A DNA stretch of 64,000 bases from contig JAQNBH010000011.1 in NCBI GenBank assembly GCA_028752905.1, forward strand, positions 35,255,124-35,319,123, read 5' to 3'. Shown here piece by piece: positions 25,201 to 37,200 of this stretch; within the stretch, counting starts at the first letter, position 1, and each line of letters opens with the position of its first letter. The notes under the pieces were generated by a model. That model ran no database searches. It saw only the letters and a program-made list of their open reading frames with translations, and was not told the DNA's origin. The stretch is from Cladorhizidae sp. MBARI D1340-BT2. Taxonomy: Eukaryota > Porifera > Demospongiae > Poecilosclerida > Cladorhizidae. The translations under genes and the position numbers were made by a program.

Positions 25201-28200
25201 AGAAGAAAACAAACCAAAAGGTGTTTGATTACATACTAATGAGATGCTGTGGTGAGTGTATTTATCGTTGAGGAACCACTTGACAACCACTGTTCAAATA
25301 GGGTTTGGGGGGGGGGGGGGGCAAGATTTTTGGTTGGTGGGTGGTTGTCTTTGGTCCTTAGCAGGATTTTTTTCTTCTTTTTTTTCCTGCCCTCTTTATT
25401 TATATATTTTTATTTTTTGTTTGTTCGTTTCTCTAAAATTGCGATTTTGAATTAAACAACGTCAAGCAATATATTCTGTAAAGAAGATGCATATACACAG
25501 TACAGGATCATGCATGCACTACTTGATTGGTCTGTCATGTAGAGAGACCAGGTGTTTGTTGAGACAGTGCCTATGTCAGGCAACACCACCTATTATTGGT
25601 TCCACATTCTTGGCTTGCTCTTACTGTATTATAGCATATTATAGCATCCAGAAGGGTAGGAAAAGGACTGAAGCTTAGCTGCACTGTGGTTTAGAAGACG
25701 CACCATAAACTCAGGTTCTCAGGTTGTTGAGCCTCTCGGTGATTACCACACCGAAGGCCATTACACGCTTCCCTCTCTTTGTCACAAACTGTCTTTGTTA
25801 GGCGTCCTTACGTTACCTCGCTGTGAAGCACTGAGCTCGGATGTCCCTGAAAAATTATCGGCAATGTGCATTCCTTTTAGCTCCACGATCTAGGGTGCAA
25901 TCAATGTATTTCCAAAATATTTGAGGCATGAATTTTGCTAGGAACAGCACGCCTATTATTAGATGAGTCTCTATAGTTGAACACATGTAGTTTTCCTGGT
26001 GAGCTTCTTGCTGCTCATTTGCCGGCACCTCTGTCCCTCCCCAGTCTTCTGGTCGTGTTGGAAACTCTTATTCCATGGCCACTGGGGGTTTCTGAAACAC
26101 TTTCCAAAGTGCCTGTGTAATAGTTGCGCATCTGCCTCGTGACGGGTGCCAACAGGGAGACTGTTGCATCTGTCTCGTGACGGATGCCAACAGGGAGACT
26201 GTTGCATCTGCCTCGGGACGGATGCCAACAGGGAGACTGTTGCATCTGCCTCGGGACGGATGCCAACAGGGAGACTGTTGCATCTGCCTCGGGACGAATG
26301 CCAACAGGGAGACTGTTGCATCTGCCTCGGGACGGATGCCAACAGGGAGACTGTTGCATCTGCCTCGTGACGGATGCCAACAGGGAGACTGTTGCATCTG
26401 CCTCGGGACGGATGCCAACAGGGAGACTGTTGCATCTGCCTCGGGACGAAGGCCAACAGGCATCTGCCTCATGACGGATGCCAACAGGGAAACTGTTGCA
26501 TCTGCCTCGGGACAGATGCCAACAGGGAGACTGTTGCATCTGCCTCATGACGGATGCCAACAGGGAGACTGTTGCATCTGCCTCGGGATGGATGCCAACA
26601 GGGAGACTGTTGCATCTGCCTCAGGACGGATGCCAACAGGGAGACTGTTGCATCTGCCTCGGGACGGATGCCAACAGGGAGACTGTTGCATCTGCCTCGG
26701 GACGGATGCCAACAGGTAGAGACTGTTGCATCTGCCTCGGGACGGATGCCAACAGAGAGACTGTTGCATCTGCCTCGAGACGGATGCCAACAGGTAGAGA
26801 CTGTTGCATCTGCCTCGGGACGGATGCCAACAGAGAGACTGTTGCATCTGCCTCGGGACGGATGCCAACAGGTAGAGACTGTTGCATCTGCCTCGGGACG
26901 GATGCCAACAGAGAGACTGTTGCATCTGCCTCGGGACGGATGCCAACAGGTAGAGACTGTTGCATCTGCCTCGGGACGGATGCCAACAGAGAGACTGTTG
27001 CATCTGCCTCGGGACGGATGCCAACAGGTAGAGACTGTTGCAGGAGTTGTTCTCATGTTCCTTGTGCTATGGTATATATTTTAATGCTGCTTGCTGCACC
27101 ATTATAGTTGAGCATCTGTTTCCTTGTGTTATGGCATATATATTAAGGCATATATATTAACGCTGACTAAATAAGATGATGCTTCTCTTCATGTCCTTCC
27201 AGACTTTGTCCGAGACTATATATGTGGCCGAGGTGTTACTGAAGATATCTTCAGAGTCCTGTCATAATGCCCCCCAGGTGGCACCACGCCCCCCTCCGCC
27301 GGGAGACAAAGGAGACATGCAGGTAGGTGTGGTATATTATTAAGTTGGAGCTTTGGTCTGCAACGGGGCGTACGTTGCAAGGCAACCAAAGCTTATGGGT
27401 AAGGGGGATTCCCTTCGTTCCTATTGACCATCTGTCATGCTACCATATTACCTTAATTAATTAGGCCCACCTATTTCACTATATATCTACGAGTTCTGAT
27501 GTAACTGCCATAATCTTCATTGTACTCTCTCGCTCAAGGTTTACGTTGTGCTTCATAGTTTAGCCAGTAGCTGCTCCAGATAAGTCGCTATGGGTTTGTC
27601 GTATGCTGGATTAGGAATTCGTGCAGAAAGATGGAGTTAAATGGAAATTTTTATGGATCAGTGGCAAATATCGATGCATTATTTTGCCTGGTAGAGAATC
27701 CGCTCACTCGCAGCGTAGAGCATAGAAAGAGCTCTAAAATGGCGTATAAAAATGCTTCATACGAATTTTCATGCTGACTGTACTTTTTTCAACGCATTTG
27801 TTTTTATAGCTTTTCGAAGTTGGAGAATGTCATTAGGATTTTTAAAAAAACCCTCTTGCCATAAAGTTCTTTTTCCCATGAAGTTGTGTTTTGGGGGGCT
27901 CAAGTCACTCCGACGATTCTTTTAGTGTCAGTTCCACAAATATATGTGCCTCCATCTTCTCTTTGACCTGCAGGACATGTGCATAAAAGGAAAGCTCAAT
28001 TAGAGTATGTGTATACATGTGCATACACTTGATTGATTTTTTAATGATTGGCATAATACTAAATAGTCTAGTAGATTTTCACTCCTTTTTCTCTTCCCTT
28101 GCCTGACACGGGCAGTTTACAGCTGTCTGGAGAGTGCCATTTAAAAAAAATTAAAAAGAGGTGACAAAATCATTTTTAGTAGTAAAAATTTGTGGTTACC

Positions 28201-31200
28201 ACTTTATAACTCCATAGATTCTGCAGACTTCATGGTATGGACTTGATATATAGCTCCTAAGATAGGTCTCTCTGTGTGATACTAAAAAATTTCCCATATA
28301 CTGTGTAACTATACCTACATGTAAGTTACTGGAGTTAAAGTGGGGCTACCTCAAAACCTGAGTGCCTGTGATTTTTCTACATAAATATCTCCAGATTGCC
28401 AAGTGCTAGAGAGCTGAAATTAGCACCAGTGGCTAGAGGAAGCCCTACTCTAATGACAGGAAGAGTTTTCATTGCAGCTAAGTTTTCAGTAAGGCAGGTG
28501 CGTCCCAAATCAGTTTGCTGGTTGCACTATTACGTTGGTACTGCAAGTTGAAACATTCGATCGTAACAGACTCCTCTGGATTCAAGACCATGGATTTTCT
28601 GAAACCTAGCTGCTTCTCTTTCATCATTAACGCCCTCAATTTTGCACCACGTGTCTGACCAGGTAATAAATTTTTAACGCCTATTCAAAAGAGTCATTGC
28701 GTGCGCTAGAGCTTCCTCTAGCCACTGGTACCATTCATTTTTTTTGGCACTCCGCAACTCGGAGTGGTTTCTGTGGCGGTTCAGATTTTTGAGGTCCCTC
28801 CGCTTTAGGGTCTAGTAACTTGCCTATAGTTATACCTAATGAAGCATTTTTAGTATCAAAAGAGAGCACACAGAGAGACCTATCTTTTGAGCTATATATC
28901 AAGTCCATACCATGAAGTTTGCGGAGCTCTAAAGTTGTAACCACAGGTTTAAAAAATATATAGCATCGTCCCCCCTTGAAGCTAAATGCAACCCTCAATA
29001 CTCCCTACCAGTGTTTGTGCTCTCTCTTCATCCTTTACGGTCTCTAACAGTGCAGCCTTCACCTCTCTCCACCTACCAATGTTTGCTGCTCTCTCCTCAT
29101 CCCTTTCACTTCAGGCAGTGCAGCCTTCGCTTCTTTCCTTCTACTAGTATTGCACTAGTTGAAATTTCTGCTCTGACGGGGTGGCTAAAGGTCAAATGTA
29201 ACCTCGAATACAACTGATCATAACTTTTTAGTTTATAATCCTATGAACATAATTTTGCTAGCAAAAGATAGCCCTATCCATGTACTTTCAAATGATATAT
29301 ATATCATACACTTTCTATTTATCCTCCTGCCAGGTACCTTAGCACCTTGAGGAAGTCTTTGCACCACTCCCTACCCTTAGGGGGGACTATACCTGAAACT
29401 GGGGGGGAAACGTCTGTTGATTTGGACTGCCCATAACTTTTTTTATAATTACTCTGTCCAAATAATATTATGCTCATATTGTTCCTTGATCTATGTGCTT
29501 TCCAATGATATAAAAGATTAGTCTATAGGCATATTTTCTCAGAAGATACATGCAGAAATATCAAGGCATTCCCAAAAACTGACCACTTCTGCCCCCACAC
29601 TCCCTCTCACCCATACTTACAAACCAAAAGCTGTAAATTGGTCTGTGGTTTGCCTAAGCTAATAGCTATTATATGAGCGAGACAATTATTTTTTAACTTG
29701 ATGGGTTGTCAAGTTATGGTGATTAGAAGAGGTGACCTTTGCAGATTTATCGTTAAGATCCGTATTAGTGAATACGGCAGGATGCGCCACTCCCCCCAGT
29801 TTAGTTATTGAATTTTTGTCTCCACCTATTAGCTTAGGCAAACCACAGACCAATTTACAGCTTTTGGTTTGTAAGTATGGGTGAGGGGGAAGTGTTGGGG
29901 CAAAAGTGTTTAGTTTTTTGGAAAGCCTTGATATTTCTGCATGTATCTTCTGAGAAAATATGCCTATAGACTAATCATTTATATCATTGGAAAGCACATA
30001 GATCAAGGAACAATATGACCATAATATTATTTGGACAGAGTAATTATAAAAAAAGTTATGGGCAGTCCAAATCAACAGACGTTTTTCTCCCAGTTTCAGG
30101 TATAGCCCCCCTTAATAATGTCTGTGCTAATAATAATATAACAATGTCTGTGCTAATAATAATATAACAATGTCTGTGCAAATAATAATATAATAATGTC
30201 TGTGCAAATACTAATATAACAATGTCTGTGCTAATAATAATATAACAATGTCTGTGCAAATAATAATAAAATTAAGGCCGGTTCATAATATGACGATAGC
30301 TCAGCGTAGCGCATTGTCATCGTCAAACCTATCGGCAATTATGAACCGCTACCGTTTTGACGCTGTGACGCCACGGAGGTTGACGATAGAGTAGACTTGG
30401 ATTCTATTCCAGCGTCTACTGCTCAGCGTCCAACCAATCAGATTGTTTTAGATTTTCACGTGACAATGGCGTTATGTGTTTCCAATTGAAGCTACACATT
30501 TTACAATGGATGACGAGAAACTAGTGGAGGCAGTACGGTCTTATACCTGCCTTTGGCAGGTGTCTTCGCGATCGTACAAAGACCAGAGGGCCAAGGACAA
30601 CGCCTGGATCGAGGTTTCTGGCAAGGTAGGATACTAGCTATGTAAAATTGGTGGAAGGGTAGCTAGTTATTTGTGGAAGGGTAGTTATTAATACTAAATT
30701 TTAAATAGGTTGGAGAGGACTGCTGTGTCCAGGACTGCATGAAAAGGTGGAAGATTTTGAGGGACCGATTCGTCAGGGAATTGAAGAAGGAAAAAACTAA
30801 GAAGTCGGGAGATGCTGGACCAGTGGTGGTGTCCTGTTGGCGACTGTTTGGCCCAATGGGCTTCATCACTGACACTGTGAAGCACAAAATGTTAGTGATT
30901 ACCATAAGTTTGACTATGTAGTGAAGTTGAATTATATATTTGAATGTTCTGTGTCTTATTTGTATAGCACCGTCACCAACTTTGTTCCTGCTCGTGCAGA
31001 CACGTATGTTTTCTAGATATGTATATATTCTTTGTTACACTGAATCTTGATGTGGTATAGACCTCCTACATCAGACCTCCCGCAGGATAGCGAGGAAGGA
31101 AGTAACAGTCATGTAGATGAGACGACAATTGCTAGCAGGTAGGTTAGTATCTATCCCAAAATTAATATGACCGTTCTTTTATGTTCAACAGCAGTACTGC

Positions 31201-34200
31201 AGCAAGTACCCCAGGCACCCTCACACCACAACACACACCACAACAACTGGACCACCCACGCAAAAGAAAACGACAAGTTGAAGTTGACGAAATGGATAGG
31301 GTGCTGATCGCCAGGCTGGATGCCCTGCAAGGACAGCAGCAGCAGCAAGATGGAGACGGTGCCTTTGGCGAACCTGTTGCTGCCTGTCTCAGGCTATTAG
31401 GAGGACGGGCCAAGGCCATAGCACGAGTAGAGATAGACAAAATTTTACTTAACTCCCAATACCCCAATAATCCCTATTCCACTCCTCACTATCCCCCAAA
31501 CAATGTAAATACAGGTCCTTCATCTCCCACTAACCCCAATGATTCCTTTTACACCTTTTAATTGCAATACTTAATTACAATATTGTTATATCAGTAAATG
31601 AAATTATGCTGATTACTATTGTAGCCGGCGCAACATCTACTGTGATGCTGGTAGTAGCGGCCTGGTCTGAGTGGATGAGTAGAGTAGCATTTGCCAGGGC
31701 GTCCTTAGCTGCCTGAAAGGCGTCAGTAAGCTGAGGGCTCCAGTTGATGGATTTGTTTCCGGAGTTTACTTCTTGGTGTAGGGGGCGAAGGAGCTGGGCG
31801 GCATGTGGCACGAAACGATGGTAGAAGTTGATCATTCCTAAGAATTCCTGTAGGCCTTTCTTCTGCTGAGGTGGAGGGAAATTGTTAATGGCGGCTACAC
31901 GCTCCGACATTGGCTGGATTCCGGTGGCGGAAACTTGGTGGCCTAGGAAATCGAGGATCGTGGCTCCGAAAACACACTTGTCTGTATTGAGGACAAGTCC
32001 ATGGGCGGTTAGGGTCTTAAAAAGATGTCGAAGATGGCGTCTGTGTTGTGCTGGTGAAGAGCTAGCAACCAGGATGTCGTCAAGATATACGAAGGCAAAA
32101 TCGAGGCTCTGCAGGATGTGGTCCATCTCCTTTGGAAAGATTGGCCTGCGTTACATACACCAAAGGGCATGCGAAGGAACTCGAAAAGGCCGAATGGTGT
32201 GATGACGGCAATTTTGGCAATGTCTTCAGGGGCCATTGGGATCTAATGGTAGCCTTTGACGAGATCGACTTTAGAGAAGATCGTTTTCCCAGAGAGAAGA
32301 GCGGTAAAATCCTGCACGTGTGGTATCGGGTAACGGTCAGGGACAGTAATGTCATTAAGACGGCGGTAGTCACCACAAGGTCGCCAGTCCCCTGATTTTT
32401 TGGGTACCATGTGGAGTGGCGAGGCCCATGCACTGGAGGAGCAGCGCACGATACCTAACTCTTCCATCTGGTTGAAAGCTTGGCGAGCGATGGCAAGCTT
32501 ATCGGGGGCGAGGCGTCTGGCACGGGCATGTGTTGGTGATCCCTTCGTTGGGATATGGTGCTCGACGCCATGTTTGACCTGGGTAGAGGTGGTGGTGAGC
32601 ATGGGGAAATCTAACCGAATTCTAGTGAACTCATCCATAGATGTGATGGAGCAGAGTTTTGGAGCTGTAGATGAGCTGGGTCGGAGGAGACAGCTGGCGT
32701 AGGAGCAGGAATCAATGAGTCGGCGTCCATTGGCGTCAATCATGATTTGGTGTGCCCTGAAGAAGTCTAGGCCAAGGATGGGCTGGGACACATCAGCTAG
32801 GATGAAATCCCATTCGACAGAGCGGAAACCGAGGTTGAGTGGCATAGTTTTAGTGCCGTAGGTGGCTATGGAGGTGCCATTAGCTGCCACCAGTGGTTTA
32901 CCTCGTTTTTGTGGTCTTCGGTCATGGTTGGAAACTGGGAACACACTGACTTCGGCGCCTGAGTCTACAAGGAAACGGAGGCCAGATATTTTGTCCCAGA
33001 TATGTAAGAGGCGGGTAGAATTTTGGCCAGCTAAGTTTCCCACTAGAGGCTTGTTCGTTGTGTTGCCTGGATATGAACAAGGAGGTCTGCAGTTCTTTGC
33101 CTTTGCCCCAAAGTTGGTGTGATACCAGCATAAGCTTGGGGCCTCCTTGGTTGAGGTGGCAGCAGTCAGCTCAGGGGGCTTGGGGTTAAATCGCTTGTGT
33201 GGCTGTTTTACGAGTGAGAGTTGTGGGGTTGAGCGGGCTCTGGACTCCATGATCCTGTCGGCCGCCCTAGCCAGTGCAGACATCGTTTCCAGGTCCAGTG
33301 GTGCTAGGATGTCTCTGACATCGTGTGGGAGTTGCTCAAGGAAGAGCTCCCTAAATATGTCATCCACTGGGGTGTTACCCTTGAGGGACATCATGTCCGC
33401 CAGTAGGTCGGTAGGCCTACGGTCACCCAGGCCGTCCAGGTGGATTAATTTAGTGGCTTTCTGTGCATTGGGCATTAGTGCATGCAAGCAGCGCGCCTTT
33501 TAGAGCATCATATTTACCATTGTCAGGAGGAGCTAAGATGAACGCTCGAAGACGGTTGGCCATGCGTTGGTCGAGGGAAACGATGACGTGGTAGTACTTA
33601 GTCTCGTCCGTGACAATGTTTTGCACAGCAAACTGGGCTTCTGTCTGCGCGAACCAGACCTCTGGGTCGGCGGACCAGAACGTGGGGAGCTTGAGTGAGA
33701 CTGCTGAGATGGCAGCTGCAGTTGCCGCGGCTGATTCTGCCATCCGTAGTGGTCTGGGAGTGACGTTGTGAGGGAGCGGAGTTTAGCTGTCGTTAATAAC
33801 TTCGTCGGGGTCACCACTGTAGCCGGCGCAAGTATCGTTACTTAGAAGGCTAACAAATTGACAATAGCTTTATTTCAACTCAACTCAATAAACAAGACAT
33901 GTGACTCGAATCAATAATATGCAAAGGTCTAAGGCAGGGTTGTATACAGAAATTTTGCCAAGGGGGGGCGAACTTGAGATATGGAAAAATAAGGGGGGGG
34001 CGGAGAGCCTGGATGGTGCGGAAAGGGGACGTGCACCCTGGGCTTCCGCGTGGAGTACGAAAGTGTTTTACCCACAGGTATTTTTGCAGTACTAACTGTA
34101 TATATAGCTGCTACTTATGATGGCATGCACTTTTTCTAAAATCTTTAGTACAACATTCCATCTTAAATATTTGCTGAAGTTGCATGCTACGGCAATCAGC

Positions 34201-37200
34201 ATATATAGATTAGATATAGTCACTTGTCACTCGTATAATGGAGGTGGGCTTTTGTGAAATCGAATTATGTTGCATTCCATGCATTTTCTTACAAAATCAT
34301 GGACAACAGGTTTCATACACAATTTTTCTCTAGTTCTCTAGGGGGGGGGGGGGGGGGGGTGGAAATGGTTGGTCACTTGGTGCCCTAATTTTTGTTAATA
34401 TTTTCTTAACATGTTCATAAGTCGTAAAAGGGGGGTCTGGGGGGAAGATCCCCCCTGAGGATAGCTATTTTGACTGACTACCAATGGCATTATGCTATAC
34501 CGAACTATGGCTAGACTGTATATATTTCTCATGATATTGTAGCTGCTTGGAAAAAGGAGAGCATGTGTCATGACACGATGACATCACACACCACCACGTG
34601 CTCTCCTTTGTAGGTTTGTCACTTCTTTTGTTTCTCCTTCTTTCCCACTCCCTCTCTCTCAGTATTTTTAACTCAGTCCATTATGTCATGGTCTTCAAGT
34701 CTAATCTTAGACATGATGTCATCACACGCCACCACGTGTTCTCCTTTGTAGGTTTGTCACTTCTTCAGTTCCCTCCTTCTTTCCCACTCTCTCTCAGTAT
34801 TTTTAACTCAGTCCATTATGTCATGGTCTTAAAGTCATCACACACCACCACGTGTTCTCCTTTGTAGGTTTGTCACTTCTTCAGTTCCCTCCTTCTTTCC
34901 CACTCTCTCTCAGTATTTTTAACTCAGTCCATTATGTCATGGTCTTAAAGTCTCTATAAAAGAAACCTTACTAGCTGATTTCTCTTCATATTAATATGGA
35001 TATTCGCTCATACTTTGCAAGTACTTCTCAAGCCTCTTCTCATGCTAATAGCAGCGATAGCGAAGATAGCAGAACAGATAGCTCTGAGCATGTCGAGGCA
35101 TCTAGTCCTAGCCTAATTAGTCCTCCACCTTCAAAGAAAAGCAAGCAAAACAAACACCGCTCTTCTGTATCCACGAAGAGAAAATACTCTAAGAGCTGGG
35201 AGAAAGATTTCAGTTGGCTCTATTATGACGAGGATAGCGATGGTGCCTTTTGCAAGGTTTGCAAGCAATCTGGTCTGCAGCGTACTGGAGGAGTGTGGGT
35301 CACACAACCTTGCAGAAATTGGAAGAAAGCTGTTGAAAAAATGAAAGCTCATGCGAGAAGTGACTTCCATATCCATGCAACTCAAGCTCTTTTGCAGCTA
35401 AAGGAGCAGCCAAAGGTGGAACAGTTGTACAGCAACTCCAGAATGTTTTAGCTCGCAAAAGAGCTCAGAACAGAGCTGCAGTGAAGTGCCTGATCCTACT
35501 CACTCATTTTCTTACGAAAGAACAAGTTGCACATTCGACAAAATTTGAGAAGCTGGTTGACGTGGTGGTTCGATGTGGCAGCCAACATTTGAAGCAATTC
35601 TTAGAAACTGCACCAAGAAATGCTGTGTACACATCAAGAGTGGCTGTGGTTGAATTCATCGAATCATTGGGGACATGGGTGGAGGAGTCGATTCTGAAGC
35701 GACTTCAAAAGGCACCTATGTACAGCCTCATGGCAGATGAGTGCACAGATGTCACCAACGTAGAAGAATTGTCTGTGTTTTGCCGCTGGGAGGAAGATGG
35801 TGTACCAGTAGAGTGCTTTCTGGAGCTTATTCCATTGAAGAAGGCTGATAGAGAGACCATCTATTCTAATCTCATCGATTGTTTAAAGAAGAAAGGTCTA
35901 CAAGTTGGAAGAATAGTTGGATTGGGATTTGATGGAGCTGCAACTTTTTCTGGACGAAAGACCGGGGTTCAGGCACGTATCAAGAAACATACTCCTCACG
36001 CTCTGTTTATACACTGCCACTGTCACTTACTGCAGTTGGCTTGTGTGCAAGCTGCCAATAAAACTCCTGGAATTGCTCATGTTTACAGAACATTGACTAC
36101 TCTTTGGAAGCATTTTCGCAATTCCCCCAAGCGAGCAGAGTGTCTGAAGGAGGTACAGCACGTTCTTGAACTTCCAGAAATGAAAGTGATCAAGCCATCT
36201 GACACACGCTGGCTGGCACATGAAAGGTGTGTCAAAGCTGTCAAAGCAAGTTATTCTGCAATTGTAATCACCATTGGGAACATCTACGAGACGTCCCACG
36301 AGCCAGAAGCTCTTGGAATCCATGGTGCCCTCTGCAAATTGTCTACGATTGCAGCTATATATTTGCTTGATTTCACTCTACCACAAGTAGCCAAGCTCAG
36401 CAAAGCACTTCAGGCAGAGCAGCTTGACCTCTCGTTGATATCATTCCTTGTTGATGCTACTGTTAAATCCTTGGATGATGCAGTTTTGCCTGGAGCGAAC
36501 TGGGTGTTGGAGCTTCTTGAAAACGTTGAAGACTTGAAGTCATCTACAAAGGTGTCTATTGACGCTGATAAAATACTTTCGTTCCAGAATGTTGTTGGTA
36601 AGCCTTTTGTTGCTGATTTAAAGGCCAACATAACAAGCCGATTTTCTTCATCCAACGCTGTTGTATCAGCATTGTCTATATTCGATCCACGGAAAGTTCC
36701 AAAACCAGATTCAGTATCTTTTCCCACTTATGGAGACACGTCTGTTGAGAAACTGATTGCTCACTACGGAGAAGATAGAGATGCAGAAACATTGGATGGA
36801 GAAGAAACAGTGAAGACAGCCATGATTTCCACTGAAATACTTACAGAGTGGAAAACATTCCGCCAGCTGTTAGTCAAGCAACCACGGGATACTACTGCAT
36901 CACAGCTGAAAGAACTTGTTTCAAACGACATGCTCAAGGCCATGTTTCCCAATTTGCACAAGATTGCCTCCATCTGCTTATCGATTCCAGTTTCTACTGC
37001 TTCTGTGGAGAGAAGCTTCTCACAGATGAAGATGATCAAGACTCGTTTGCGTAATTCTCTAAGTGACTGCAGCCTTTCTCACCTTATGAGGATTGCTATA
37101 GAGGCACCAGAAGTACTCTCTGAGAGCGACCTTGAAGAGATTGTGGACGTATGGCAGAGAAAACCAAGAAGAACCTCAGTTTGACATTCCTATCATTTGA

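Noticed and set aside
25971..27107. Several 96-209-codon frames on both strands
   Set aside because: Explained by the 38-bp array; the translations just cycle through three phases of the unit.
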